Below, piece after piece: positions 36,358 through 46,017 of a stretch of 64,000 bases of DNA (positions are counted from its first letter, which is position 1; each line of letters opens with the position of its first letter). The stretch is taken from assembly GCF_003233845.1 (NCBI RefSeq), contig NZ_QKRB01000037.1:19464-83463 (forward strand), read 5' to 3'. The translations under genes and the position numbers were made by a program. The notes below the pieces were generated by a model. The model saw nothing but the letters and a program-made list of their open reading frames with translations, was not told the origin of the DNA and did no database searches. The DNA comes from Paenibacillus sambharensis (lineage in GTDB: Bacteria; Bacillota; Bacilli; Paenibacillales; Paenibacillaceae).

Positions 36358-37119
36358 TTACATCTCCCCCTTTTTGCCGATGATGGCAAGGAATATTTCC
36401 TCCAATGTCGGCTGCTTCTCGATATATTCCACTTCTGCGGGCGGGAACATCCTCTTGAGCTCGGCAAGAGTACCCGTCGTGATGATTTTCCCTTCATGCA
36501 GGATGGCGATACGGCCCGCCAATTGTTCGGCTTCCTCCAGGTACTGGGTCGTCAACAAGATGGTCGTACCTCCGTCTGCAAGCTCCTTGACCGCAGCCCA
36601 GACCTCAATCCGCGCTTCGGGATCAAGCCCTGTAGTTGGTTCGTCGAGAAAGATGACGGCCGGCTTTCCGATCAGGCTCATTGCGATGTCCAGCCTGCGC
36701 TTCATCCCGCCAGAATATTGGTCCGCACGGCGGTTAGCCGCATCCTTCAAGCTGAATCTCGCAAGCAGGTTGTCGGCGACCTGAGCAGGATTGGCAGCTC
36801 CCCGCAGCTTGGCAATTAACATCAGGTTTTCCCGCCCGGTCAGCATTCCGTCTAAAGCTGCAAACTGCCCTGTTAAGCTTATGCTCTGCCGCACATCATC
36901 CGGCTGCCGTTGAACGTCAAAGCCGCAAATACACGCTTCGCCGCCATCTGGCTTCATTAGTGTCGAGAGAATGTTGACCGTCGTTGTCTTGCCCGCTCCA
37001 TTCGAGCCCAGAAGGGCGAAGATTTCTCCGCGCCGCACCTCAAAATCCACTCCCTTTAAGACATCCTTGTCTTTAAAGGATTTTCTCAACCCTTTTACAG
37101 AAATCACTTCATTAGTCAT
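36358..37119 (-). CDS. ABC transporter ATPase (DrrA-like)
   Basis: The 253-residue ATPase has Walker A (LGSNGAGKTTT), Q-loop (SISLTGQFAALD), signature QYSGGMKRRLDIAMSL, Walker B VIFLDEPTTGLDPEAR and the switch His in LLTTQYLEEAEQ (Gln at this place, as in DrrA-type proteins, which have TTQYLEEA). The last residues GKKGEM end one base before the permease GTG. A 217-base gap separates it from the DUF1048 gene, in which short repeated CTATTCAG motifs occur, so it may have its own promoter. Confidence 0.92.
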   Translation of the reverse strand: MTNEVISVKGLRKSFKDKDVLKGVDFEVRRGEIFALLGSNGAGKTTTVNILSTLMKPDGGEACICGFDVQRQPDDVRQSISLTGQFAALDGMLTGRENLMLIAKLRGAANPAQVADNLLARFSLKDAANRRADQYSGGMKRRLDIAMSLIGKPAVIFLDEPTTGLDPEARIEVWAAVKELADGGTTILLTTQYLEEAEQLAGRIAILHEGKIITTGTLAELKRMFPPAEVEYIEKQPTLEEIFLAIIGKKGEM

Positions 37120-37240
37120 GCTTATTTCCTCCTTAAACGTGCAGCAAGGCCGCCTGCGATACCAGGAGCAGAGAGCATTGCCCTCTGCCTACTTAGCCTT
37201 ACTGATATTCTGTATCACTTACTACTTGGGTAAAAATAAA

Positions 37241-37323
37241 CTGAATAGTTATGGTCTGATTTACATTGGCAACCAGCTATTCAGGCGGAAATAGTAGTGA
37301 TCTTTTTTTAATTCGCTATTCAG
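37241..37323. promoter_or_regulatory. Repeated CTGAATAG/CTATTCAG motifs before the ABC genes
   Basis: CTGAATAG (37241-37248) is followed by two inverted copies CTATTCAG (37277-37284 and 37316-37323). A related GTATTCAGTA lies in front of the padR gene. Binding of PadR is possible, but the motif is short and the claim is weak. Confidence 0.3.
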
Positions 37324-37336
37324 TTAAGAATTCGCA

Positions 37337-37675
37337 TTAGTTGTGACCTATCTGATCATTTAACTTCTTGCGCTGTTTATCCTTCCAAGTCTTCGCATCC
37401 TTCACCAGCTCATCACAGAAACTGGCCGCATCCTCGCCAATGAGGTCTGTGACTTTCTTGCCATTCGCTGCACCCTCCTCGAAGAGGTCCAGAATTCCGT
37501 TAAAGATCCGGCTGATGTCCTTCCAGTCCGTAACGCCGCCAGTGGCATAAATATATTCTTTTATAGTGTTGTAAGCATTGCGGTACTCACTTGGAAGTGA
37601 CTTGGCACGCGCCTCCATCGCCTTCCATTCCCGCTTGTCATCCAAACTTCCGATAATTTTCTCAATAAAATTCAT
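37337..37675 (-). CDS. DUF1048 family protein
   Basis: The 112-residue soluble helical protein ([20 protein letters not shown], then [17 protein letters not shown] and [20 protein letters not shown]) is a typical DUF1048 member. Genes of this family nearly always sit directly after a PadR regulator and before ABC exporters, as here (14-base spacing). The role is unknown; interaction with PadR or the exporter has been suggested only by position. Confidence 0.87.
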   Translation of the reverse strand: MNFIEKIIGSLDDKREWKAMEARAKSLPSEYRNAYNTIKEYIYATGGVTDWKDISRIFNGILDLFEEGAANGKKVTDLIGEDAASFCDELVKDAKTWKDKQRKKLNDQIGHN

Positions 37676-37689
37676 ATTGCTTCGCTCCC

Positions 37690-38016
37690 TTACCTTTGTT
37701 TGGCTTTGAGTTCGTTAATTTTGCTTGAGACAAAGTCCCATTTTCTCCAAAAAGCTTTAAGCTCTTCTTGACCCGCTGCGTTGAGGGTATAAAACTTCCT
37801 CGGCGGTCCCATAGTGGATGGCTTCCTCTCGATATCAACCCAATTGTTCTTCTCAAGCCGCATGGTAATCGTATAGACTGTCCCTTCAACCACATCCGTG
37901 AAGCCAAGCTCCCGCAGCTGATGCGTGATTTCATAACCGTACGTCTCGCCGCGGCTGATGATCTCAAGCACACAGCCCTCAAGCACCCCTTTCAGCATCT
38001 CGGTAATATTCTCCAA
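37690..38016 (-). CDS. PadR family transcriptional regulator
   Basis: The 108-residue regulator has the PadR winged helix: [40 protein letters not shown] and a C-terminal helix for dimerisation. I chose the TTG ([10 protein letters not shown]) with GAGGGATAAGC before it; an upstream reading adds 15 residues not seen in PadR proteins. It would repress the DUF1048/ABC operon and be released by a drug-like ligand. Confidence 0.88.
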   Translation of the reverse strand: MENITEMLKGVLEGCVLEIISRGETYGYEITHQLRELGFTDVVEGTVYTITMRLEKNNWVDIERKPSTMGPPRKFYTLNAAGQEELKAFWRKWDFVSSKINELKAKQR

Positions 38017-38224
38017 GCTTATCCCTCGCTTACTCCAGTATTGTTTAGTACTCTGTATCAACGGTATTCAGTATTAACGACTACAGGTATATAGTAATAC
38101 GGAATAGCTTTCCTTGTCAAGAGCAATATATGCGTGCAGGTCGGCAAATTATTACATTAAGCCGAATTTAACATACATTAACAGGACACCCTATATGCAG
38201 ACACCAAAGTGGGAGTAGATGAAG

Positions 38225-39487
38225 ATGCCGCATCGGAAATTCCTGTCTGCTGATATAAGACCCCGTTATCCGAAAGGACAGATTTCCGTATTCGGGGTCA
38301 ATTCCGTATATCCCCGCATCCCTTGGGTCTGTGCCCTCTGGTCACTCTGTTTTCCGGGCTTTGGGCACATGTTCGTCGGCAAGTACCTGCACGGTTTTAT
38401 CCTGATCGTGTGGGAGCTTGTTGTGAATAACATGTCGAACCTTAATCTCTCCATCGCCTTGTCCTTTCAAGGCAGGTATATGGAAGCGGCATCTGTCATT
38501 AATCAGGATTGGGCTCTGTTATACATAGCCGTATATGTATACTGCGTATGGGATAGTTACCGCTGCGCTGTGGAAATCAAGAAGAGCCACATCCTATCCG
38601 AGGTCGAAGATGCACCCATCGCACCTTCTGCTGTCAACTTCTTTGATATCGTGATTCTGGACAAAAAAAATCCATGGGTCGGTATGATCTGGTCAGTTTT
38701 CTCACCCGGATTGGGGCAATTATACGGAGGGAGTACGGTTGTCGGCACCTTCATCCTAGCCTGGTGGATTACAATCTGCTATAAGGCCGTGGCGGTCCGT
38801 TCCCTTCTCCACTCGTTCCTTGGGAATTTTCACCTTGTTCATGAGATCGTTGACTGGCAGTGGTTTCTCTTCCTCCCTTCCATGTACGGCTTTGCGGTCT
38901 ATCAGGCATATGTATCAGTAACCGAAAACAATACCCTATTTGATATTGAACAAATTCGTTTCCTTAGAGTGAGGGCGGAGAACTTGGGACATCGGAATGA
39001 GGCTGATAACGGTACTAAACAAATACTTGCCACCTTCGATCACTCCCCCTTTGTGGAGATCGTGATCCATGAGATTGAGCTGTTGGGCGTGCCGCCTTGT
39101 AATGTCGTAGCGCTGCCTGTTGAGAACCTCGATTCCAAAACTCATATCTTGGACTCAATTCATCGAGTCGACGGCCGAAGCATTTTGGACGGAGCAATGG
39201 TAAGTGCAACCCTCTTAGCGGTGTTGGGAGCAATCTATGGCTTCGTGATGTACTGGGGACCGATCATCTGGGGGCTGATTGGCTTGGGAGGCGGCTTCAT
39301 TCTGGGGCTGGGCATCGAATTGGCACTGAAGCACAGGAGCAAAGTGAAGCTTATCTCGAAACGCAAGGCTGAGGTCATCATGCAGATCACTTGCCCATCC
39401 CCACTTTATGACCAGCTGATTGCTATTCTGAAATCCCGGAATGCAGCAGGCTTTGTGGTGATGCCTCAAGAGGCCAGCGCCAGGTAA
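38225..39487 (+). CDS. Polytopic membrane protein with duplicated TM module and C-terminal domain, unknown
   Basis: I do not recognise this 420-residue protein. Two similar membrane modules occur at about 30-120 and 145-235, each opening with an almost repeated phrase (PRIPWVCALWSLCFPGFGHM and KNPWVGMIWSVFSPGLGQLY), like TM2/DUF5683-type proteins in which a Pro/Gly-rich turn precedes two helices. A soluble segment follows (FVEIVIHEIELLGVPPCNVV), then a Gly-rich pair of helices (ATLLAVLGAIYGFVMYWGPI, GGGFILGLGIELAL) and a short beta domain (EVIMQITCPSPLYDQLIAIL). The second ATG is preferred because GGGAG lies eight bases before it. It stands alone between PadR and MATE genes. Confidence 0.65.
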   Translation: MPHRKFLSADIRPRYPKGQISVFGVNSVYPRIPWVCALWSLCFPGFGHMFVGKYLHGFILIVWELVVNNMSNLNLSIALSFQGRYMEAASVINQDWALLYIAVYVYCVWDSYRCAVEIKKSHILSEVEDAPIAPSAVNFFDIVILDKKNPWVGMIWSVFSPGLGQLYGGSTVVGTFILAWWITICYKAVAVRSLLHSFLGNFHLVHEIVDWQWFLFLPSMYGFAVYQAYVSVTENNTLFDIEQIRFLRVRAENLGHRNEADNGTKQILATFDHSPFVEIVIHEIELLGVPPCNVVALPVENLDSKTHILDSIHRVDGRSILDGAMVSATLLAVLGAIYGFVMYWGPIIWGLIGLGGGFILGLGIELALKHRSKVKLISKRKAEVIMQITCPSPLYDQLIAILKSRNAAGFVVMPQEASAR

Positions 39488-39579
39488 TTAAAGTGATCAG
39501 CAAAGAAGGCCATCCTTCCCGGGTGGCCCTAGCCTTACTCTACATATTGGCTTTCCAAGATAAACTTGGCCTTTTAACG

Positions 39580-40944
39580 TTAGCTGTTTACGGCCTCTTG
39601 CTGCTTAACCAGGGCTTTCTTCTCCCAGACTCTGCTCTTCCAGCGCACATACAGAACAGCGCCGCGCACCCACTCATCCAGTATAAATGCCGCCCAAATC
39701 CCAACTAAGCCAAAGCCCAAATGGATGCCCAGGTAGTAGGTTAAAGGAACGCTGAACAGCCACATGACCAGCAGGGCGGATATCATCGGAAACCGTGCAT
39801 CGCCAGCCGCCTGTAACGCCCTTTCAAACAAGATATTGAAGTTCCTTCCCGGCTCCAGCAGGAAGCCCAACAGCAGCAGTGCAGAGCCCATGCGAATGAT
39901 GTCCGAGGAATCGGTGAAGAGATCCAGCAGCGGAACGCGGAAAAGACATATCAGCCCTACGCCCGCCAATGAAATGACCAGGCTGGCCTTTAGCGTGGAG
40001 AAGGTCTGCTTGTAAGCTTCCTCTATCTGTCCCGCTCCAATCAGATGCCCGACAACAATCTGCAGCCCTCTCCCCATGGCAATGCCTATGATCATGACAA
40101 TAAATATAATGTTCTGGGTGTAGATTTTCGTTGTGAGCATCTGCGCTCCCAGAGAGGACACGAACGCCGTCGTCACAAACTGGCTGGCGTTATAAGAGAT
40201 ATTGACCATTGAAGAAGGAACCCCGATTCGCAGCACCTTCGCCACATGCTCAAGCTTCCATTTGGTCAAATGCCCGATCCCCACCCTTACGCCAACGATT
40301 CTGCGCAGGACGAACAAGTGGGCAATCAAAGCCAGCAGCTGGCTGATGACGGTCGATAAGGCGACGCCTAACACGCCAAGCTTCGGAATGCCAAAGGGGC
40401 CAAAAACAAACAGATAGATACAGACAATGTTGACTACATTCATGCCAAGCGTCACGGCCATCGTATATCTGGTTTGACCATGAGATTGGATGATCGCTAC
40501 CGTAACCGTAATCAAGGCCTGCAGGATGAGCGCGCCGCCAACAATGTACAGAAACTCTTGGGCCATGGCAAACAACTCCGGCTTTAGGCCAAAAACACTC
40601 AGCAGCGTTCCGCTGAACACAATCACGCCAAGGCTCATGATAATACCAGACAGGATATTGATCCCAAGGGAGGAGCCGACAACACTATTGATTTCCTCTG
40701 TGCTCTTCTTCGCCCCAAGGTATTGCGAGATAACGACAGCGGACCCTACTGCGATAAAATTAAAGGTCAGTATGGCAAACATAATGATCTGGTTCGCTAC
40801 GCCGACAGAGGCGACCGCATCATCCGAAACCCTGCTCAGCATCAGTGTACCCGTCGTGCGCATCAGCATCTGAAGCGCAAACTCAATGAAAATCGGCCAT
40901 GTAATGGCAAAGATCGATAACTTCCCTATCTGATTCTGATTCAT
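39580..40944 (-). CDS. MATE family efflux transporter
   Basis: The 454-residue transporter has 12 membrane helices in two similar halves. Family signatures include PIFIEFALQMLMRTTGTLML, QYLGAKKSTEEINSVVGSS and, in the second half, GRGLQIVVGHLIGAGQIEEAYK. It is a Na+/H+-driven exporter of cationic compounds or metabolites of the MepA/DinF type; the substrate is unknown. No regulator is adjacent; an AT-rich promoter region of about 290 bases separates it from the broken diguanylate cyclase gene that points away. Confidence 0.9.
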   Translation of the reverse strand: MNQNQIGKLSIFAITWPIFIEFALQMLMRTTGTLMLSRVSDDAVASVGVANQIIMFAILTFNFIAVGSAVVISQYLGAKKSTEEINSVVGSSLGINILSGIIMSLGVIVFSGTLLSVFGLKPELFAMAQEFLYIVGGALILQALITVTVAIIQSHGQTRYTMAVTLGMNVVNIVCIYLFVFGPFGIPKLGVLGVALSTVISQLLALIAHLFVLRRIVGVRVGIGHLTKWKLEHVAKVLRIGVPSSMVNISYNASQFVTTAFVSSLGAQMLTTKIYTQNIIFIVMIIGIAMGRGLQIVVGHLIGAGQIEEAYKQTFSTLKASLVISLAGVGLICLFRVPLLDLFTDSSDIIRMGSALLLLGFLLEPGRNFNILFERALQAAGDARFPMISALLVMWLFSVPLTYYLGIHLGFGLVGIWAAFILDEWVRGAVLYVRWKSRVWEKKALVKQQEAVNS

Positions 40945-41232
40945 TTGTCAGGTACCTTCTTTGTTATATACTTATTAGTCATTAACAAATTTACAACTAT
41001 GTTGATAGATTTGTTTAGGTTAATTTTAATCCATTCATCTGTCTATGTGCAAACCATCAGCGGCAGCAGCCGGGACAGCCCTTTCTTTTCGTTTTTTTCC
41101 TACTCTTGCCTGCTATATTCCATTGTATGGGATAAGAGTTAGAGGCATGGGGGAGGAAATGAGTCCTAAATGTCGAATAGTTCTGAACATATACTTACAT
41201 ATTCGACATATTTTTTGGAAGGAGTTACACCC

Positions 41233-43073
41233 ATGCGCAGCTTACTTATTCGACTCCTGGTACCGGTAATACTCCTGACAATATTCTGTCCTACAGTAAT
41301 GGCTAGTGAGCCGGCGCCGCGCCCCAAGGCGTCGGATGGTGTCATGCATATCATGAAGGCCCCCGAGCATTCCATTCAGTTGGATGGAGAATAGGCATTT
41401 TTTTGGGGACAATTTATTCATCCCTCTGATGTTCCTCATGGGCTGCCAAGCCGCAATCTTAAGGTTCCCGGCTCATGGAATGAGGACCAATCTGTCAGAC
41501 ACGGTTATGGTTCTTATCGACTTCAGGTCGTGCTTGGAGAAGAATACGAGGACTTGGGATTATATGTAGGGGGCATCTCCACATCGTATTCCATTGGGTT
41601 AATGGCGAGCAGCTGGGAGAGAACGGCCGCATCGCCCGGAATAAGGAGGAATCATTTCCGACAAAGCGTGACCGGCTGTTCCGAATCCCGCAGCCGTCAA
41701 AGACGCTTGATATCGTCGTCCACGTGGCTAACTACGAGCATCCGCGCGGGGGCTTGACGGAGAGCATCCGTCTTGGACACATGACCGCCTTGCAGGGTGA
41801 AATTGTGCGATCTGCCTCGCTGGATATGTTCGTTGTCGGTGCACTGTTCATTATTGGACTTTATCATCTGGGATTGTTTGCGGCTCGGAGCAAGAACCTC
41901 TCCCCTCTCTACTTTGCATTGTTCTGTATCTCTATATCACTTAGGAGTCTCGTTACAGGGAAAACCTCGCTGTTCGTCCTGCTTCCGGACTTCCCTTGGG
42001 ATACAACGGTACGGATCGAGTACACGACCATGGCGATTGCTCTCATTTCCTTCTCCCTGTTCACCAGATCCTTGTATCCAAAGGAATATTCGAAATGGAA
42101 TCTTGTGCCCGGGCTTGCATTGTCTGTTCTTTACGGCGTGCTGCGCATGGCTGGACCTGGTTGGCTCTACTTGAGACTTCTCGCAGGGTTTCAGCTGGTT
42201 ATTATGCTTATAACGATATCGTGCGTGGTCGCTTTTGGGCTGGCCGCTTGGCGAAGGAAGGAAGGAGCAGCGCTTGCGCTCGGAGCCGCCATATTTTTGG
42301 CAGCGACGGTCCTTAACGATATATTGTATAACCGCGAGCTGCTAACAACCGGATACTACATTCCGCTTGGCTTGCTGGTGTATGTCCTGGCAAATTCTTT
42401 TATTCTGGGGCTGAGTTATTCGCGGGCATACGCTTCAGCCGAGAATCTGGCGGTCAAGCTGCAGGCTTTGAACAATACGCTGGAAGAGAAGGTTGTCGAG
42501 CGCACAGTCAAGCTTGAAGAGGCAAATAAGGAGCTGCAGAAGCAGTCTCTTCTTGATCGGCTGACGGGTATCGCAAATCGCAGAGCCTTTGAAGCGGCAG
42601 CTAAAGAGCTTCTGAACGAGAAGGGAGGAAACGGCTCCCTCTATTTATACCTGATTGATGTTGATCATTTTAAGAAATATAACGATTATTACGGACATTT
42701 AGCGGGCGATGATTGTCTCAAGCGTATTGCTGGTGTCCTTGACAGGACGGCGTCCAGGGAGGGCGCGAGCGCGTACCGGTATGGAGGCGGAGAATTTTCC
42801 TTATTGTACAAGGGGGATTACAAGTCCGCCCAGCAATTAGCTGAACATATTATTCAGGAAGTTCGCGCCAGCAGCATCCCTCATCAGGCCCCTGGAGCTT
42901 CGGGCTTCGTTACAGCGAGCTGTGGATTTGCAGTGAGTAAGGCTGAGGGCAGCGGCAAGTTTGAACAATTGATTGAGGCTGCGGACCTAGCCTTATATCA
43001 GGCGAAGCAGGCCGGGCGCGATCGATATTGTGTTAGGAAGGATTCATTCTTGACGGCCACAGCCGCAAAATGA
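41233..43073 (+). pseudogene. 7TMR-DISM diguanylate cyclase, broken by a nonsense codon and a frameshift
   Basis: The reconstructed ~610-residue protein has a signal peptide (LLIRLLVPVILLTIFCPTVMA), an extracellular sugar-binding-like sandwich, seven membrane helices, a coiled coil and a GGDEF domain. Lesions: TAG at 41392-41394 in QLDGE-*-AFFWGQF, where TGG would be expected, and loss of one base near 41594, where frame one ends YVGGISTSYSI and the other resumes WVNGEQLGENGRIARNKEES. The catalytic motif is GGGEF in place of GGDEF/GGEEF, which removes a metal/catalytic acidic residue. The 3' part (from ~41724) is open and could be made alone. The ATG has AAGGAG upstream. Confidence 0.88.
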
Positions 43074-43082
43074 AAAATCGAA

Positions 43083-43114
43083 AAGACAAGGCACCCAAGC
43101 GGGTGCCTTGTCTT
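43083..43114 (-). terminator. Strong hairpin between convergent broken genes
   Basis: AAGACAAGGCACCC and GGGTGCCTTGTCTT pair perfectly over 14 bp around a 4-base loop. The minus-strand exit continues TTCGATTTTTC, so it best ends the redox operon; it can also stop the opposite gene. Confidence 0.75.
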
Positions 43115-43279
43115 AGATCGGCTTTCTGTCGACCAGGACGGAAACGATCGTGTCTTCCTTATTCTATAGATTCCACATTGCACGCCTTCGTCTCATCGCT
43201 CCCTCTCTCGTCTCATGTGTCATGCGTTTACTCTACCACCTGGTTTCTTTCCGGACTTCTTCCAGGAGGGTACGAATCC

Positions 43280-44603
43280 CTATCCCGCAATCGCCTCTTC
43301 ATTCTTATTGAATGCTTCTCGGTCGAACTCTCCCTCTGACTTCGCAACCAGCAAAGCGGTCACCGAGGTGCCCGAAGCATTAACAGCCGTCCGGCCCATG
43401 TCGATTAGCGCTTCAACGCCGGCCACGATGGCCATGCCCTCCAGCGGCAAGCCAAGGGCGGTCAGCACAACCGTCGTCGATATAACGGCCGGACCGGGAA
43501 CGCCGGCAACGCCGATGGACGTAATCAGCTGCCGTCAGAGTAATATCGAAGATGCTTGCGGTAAATACGGCGACAATAGCCGACCACACCCCTCCGCAGC
43601 CGTTAAAGTTAATCGAAGCGCCGAGCGGTGCCACGAAGCTGGCGATGCGCGGAGAGACGTGCAGCCTCTTCGTAATCACCTCGAGGTTAACCGGCAGTGC
43701 CGCGTAGCTGCTTCGTGTCGTGAAGGCGACGGCCAAGGTCGGATATATTTTATTAAAGAACCGCAGCGGATTAACGCGGGCGACAAACCATACCAACGCG
43801 CCGAATACGACTACGAAATGCAGAATCAAAGCGGCATAGGACGTTACGATAACGCCGCCTAATTCCTGCAGCGTGCTCCATCCGTAACGAGCCGAGATGC
43901 CCGGAATCAAAGCGAATACGCCATATGGCGTCAGACGAATGATGAATTTTACGACTTGATGCATAACCTCCGTCAACGATTGGATAAGGTCCCTGACCGG
44001 CTTCACCTTGTCCGGGTTCCTTGCCCCCACTTTAATGATGGCAACTGCAAGGAAAATGGCAAAGATGAGCACCGGCACAACCTTTCCTTCGGCAGCCTCC
44101 TGAACTGGGTTGGAGGGAACCATACTCAGAATAACTTCGGAGAATGCAGGAATGTCCCGTGCCTGGAACTCATCCGGCAGCGTAACATGCATGCCGCTGC
44201 CTATGTTCATCAGGCTTGCTGCCACAAGACCGATAATCGCGCCGGCGCCTGTCGTGCCGAGAAACCACGCAATGGTCTTAAAGCCGATCTTTCGTAAGTA
44301 TTCCAGGTTGGTGAGCGACGAAATGCTGTTCAGAACAAGCACGAATACAAGCGGAATAACGAGCATGCGGATCAGGCTGATATAGATGCTGCCGAACGTG
44401 GTGATGCCTTTTGCCTCGAGCTCGAAGCTCTGCAGCAGTACGCCAGCCGCAAGTCCAAGCACCATACCGACCAGCACTCTTGTGCCGAAGCCGATTCGGT
44501 TGCGTGCGAGAACATATAGTAGTATAAAAACGATAACGGCCATCGAGAAGCTGTACCAGTTCGTCTGGAAAGCATCAATCAGATTGTTGTCAATGTTGTT
44601 CAT
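43280..44603 (-). pseudogene. DAACS-family symporter resembling L-cystine transporter TcyP, frame disrupted
   Basis: The first ~360 residues (from MNNIDNNLIDAFQTNW, start behind GGAGGAGAAG) follow the TcyP pattern: LIRMLVIPLVFVLVLNSISS, RLTPYGVFALIPGI, FTTRSSYAALPVNLEVITKR and NGCGG. After FDITLTAADYV the frame runs into an Arg-rich nonsense tail, while another frame supplies SIGVAGVPGPAVISTTVVLT through EALIDMGRTAVNASGTSVTA. About ten residues of the expected helix between the two parts are missing, so a small deletion (not a multiple of three) near 43525 is likely. It overlaps the TlpA-like gene by 14 bases. If functional it would import cystine with Na+/H+; as it stands the last helices are lost. 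Confidence 0.82.
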
Positions 44604-45165
44604 ATTCTTCTCCTCCTGTATGTGCTGCGAGCGCCTCAACCTGCGAGGCGATGCTTTCTTCATCCATGTAGCCAAGCTTCTGATAGGCAATGCGGCCGTC
44701 CCTGCCAATAAAGACGGATACGGGAATCGGCCTGACACCGTAGGCTTGGGCAACCGCCTTGTCCGGGTCGAGCAGAACCGGGAAGGTGTACCCATGCTCT
44801 TGTATGAACTCAGCTACCTTACCGCGCTCCTCCCCCACGCTCACGGCGAGCACCACGAAGTCATCGCTGCTGTAAGTCTCATACACGTTCTGCATGTGAG
44901 GCATCTCCTGCTTGCACCATTTGCACCAGGTCACCCAGAAATTCAAGAGCACAGTCTTGCCCTTGTAATCGGACAGTGAAACCGGTATGCCTTCCAAGCT
45001 GCTGAGTGTAAACCCAAGCGCTCCATGTTCACCGGCTACTGCCGGCACATTTACCGCTCCCATAGAGGCGGCAGCATCGCCGGACAGCTCATACCGGGTG
45101 GTTACGAAAACTGCAGCCGCCGCCAGAAGCACGCTGGCAAGCAGTACGGCCAAGTTCTTATTCAT
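44590..45165 (-). CDS. TlpA/ResA-like membrane-anchored thioredoxin
   Basis: The 191-residue protein has an uncleaved N-terminal helix (LAVLLASVLLAAAAVFVTT) and an extracytoplasmic thioredoxin domain with active site W-C81-K-W-C84 and the cis-proline region VRPIPVSVFIGRDG. The insert FPVLLDPDKAVAQAYGV is typical of TlpA/ResA. Such proteins receive electrons from CcdA and reduce disulfides on the outer face. ccdA lies 12 bases upstream, and the cystine-symporter-like gene starts inside its end. The dedicated target is probably among the surface proteins of the same operon. Confidence 0.9.
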   Translation of the reverse strand: MNKNLAVLLASVLLAAAAVFVTTRYELSGDAAASMGAVNVPAVAGEHGALGFTLSSLEGIPVSLSDYKGKTVLLNFWVTWCKWCKQEMPHMQNVYETYSSDDFVVLAVSVGEERGKVAEFIQEHGYTFPVLLDPDKAVAQAYGVRPIPVSVFIGRDGRIAYQKLGYMDEESIASQVEALAAHTGGEEYEQH

Positions 45166-45177
45166 TAGCGGCTCCTC

Positions 45178-45873
45178 CTATAGGTTGAACAACCCCGAGT
45201 ATTGGCCCAGCCTCTCCAGCCTGTTGGTAAAGACCAGAATCCCCATGAGTATAACGAGCACTCCGCTAAACACGGAAATTACCGGGGTAAACCTGGACAT
45301 CTTCCTGAGGATACGGGGGACATGCTCGAGCAGCAAGGAAGACAGCAGGAACGGAACCGCTAACCCGGCTGAATAAAGCGACAGCATGACTGCCCCCTTC
45401 CCGGCCGTGCCAAGGCTTCCGGCATAAATCAGGATGGTAGACAGGATCGGTCCAATGCACGGCGTCCAGCCTGCCGCAAATGCCGTTCCCAGCAGGAAAG
45501 CTCCCGCATAGCCACGAACCCCTCCGGCGGTGGTGAACCTTCTCTCGGCATATAAAAACTTCATTCTGAAGACTCCCGTCATATGCAGGCCGAACATAAT
45601 AATAAGCACTCCTCCTGCCTGTTGCAGCCATCTCAGGTGCTCTGTCAGCAGCGCGCTAAGCGAACTGAACGACAATCCCATGAGCACAAACAGCAGGGAA
45701 AAACCGAGGACAAAATACACAGTCTTCATAAATGCAGAGATCCGGTTCCTCTGTGACTGTATGTCAGGCAGCGAAGAACCAACAATATAACTGATATAAG
45801 CCGGGATCAGCGGCAAAATGCAAGGAGATAGAAAGGACAAGAGCCCTGCCGCAAATGCCAATAGATAGTCCAG
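45178..45873 (-). CDS. ccdA: CcdA-like thiol-disulfide electron carrier
   Basis: The 231-residue protein has six membrane helices with the two redox cysteine motifs SPCILPLIPAYISYI and WTPCIGPILSTIL. CcdA passes electrons from cytosolic thioredoxin to extracytoplasmic thiol proteins. The start is problematic: AAAGGAGG lies eight bases before a CTG (LDYLLAFAAGLLSFL), which agrees with family length, whereas the ATGs further up have no site and would add 25-38 residues unlike CcdA. I therefore propose a CTG start. The next gene (TlpA-like) follows after 12 bases. Confidence 0.85.
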   Translation of the reverse strand: MDYLLAFAAGLLSFLSPCILPLIPAYISYIVGSSLPDIQSQRNRISAFMKTVYFVLGFSLLFVLMGLSFSSLSALLTEHLRWLQQAGGVLIIMFGLHMTGVFRMKFLYAERRFTTAGGVRGYAGAFLLGTAFAAGWTPCIGPILSTILIYAGSLGTAGKGAVMLSLYSAGLAVPFLLSSLLLEHVPRILRKMSRFTPVISVFSGVLVILMGILVFTNRLERLGQYSGLFNL

Positions 45874-45962
45874 CTTGACCCCTCCTTTCCGAATTGCAGC
45901 GTTATGGATAGGCAAACTGAAAAACGAGCAGACGCAATGGCTGCTCATTCCCTGAACGGGAC

Positions 45963-46000
45963 TTGTGCCGCCTGCATGCATGAGCATGCAGGCGGCACAA
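45963..46000. repeat. Perfect 17-bp hairpin between the CEEEC protein and ccdA
   Basis: TTGTGCCGCCTGCATGC and GCATGCAGGCGGCACAA pair without mismatch around ATGA. No T-tract follows in either direction, so it is not a normal terminator. It may adjust expression of upstream versus downstream genes or protect mRNA ends. Confidence 0.75.
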
Positions 46001-46017
46001 ATGTGATCTCCTTCGTC

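Noticed and set aside
41040..41110. GEMM-like bases (GCAAACC, CGGGAC) before the diguanylate cyclase
   Set aside because: The conserved GCAAAGC segment and the required helices are missing.
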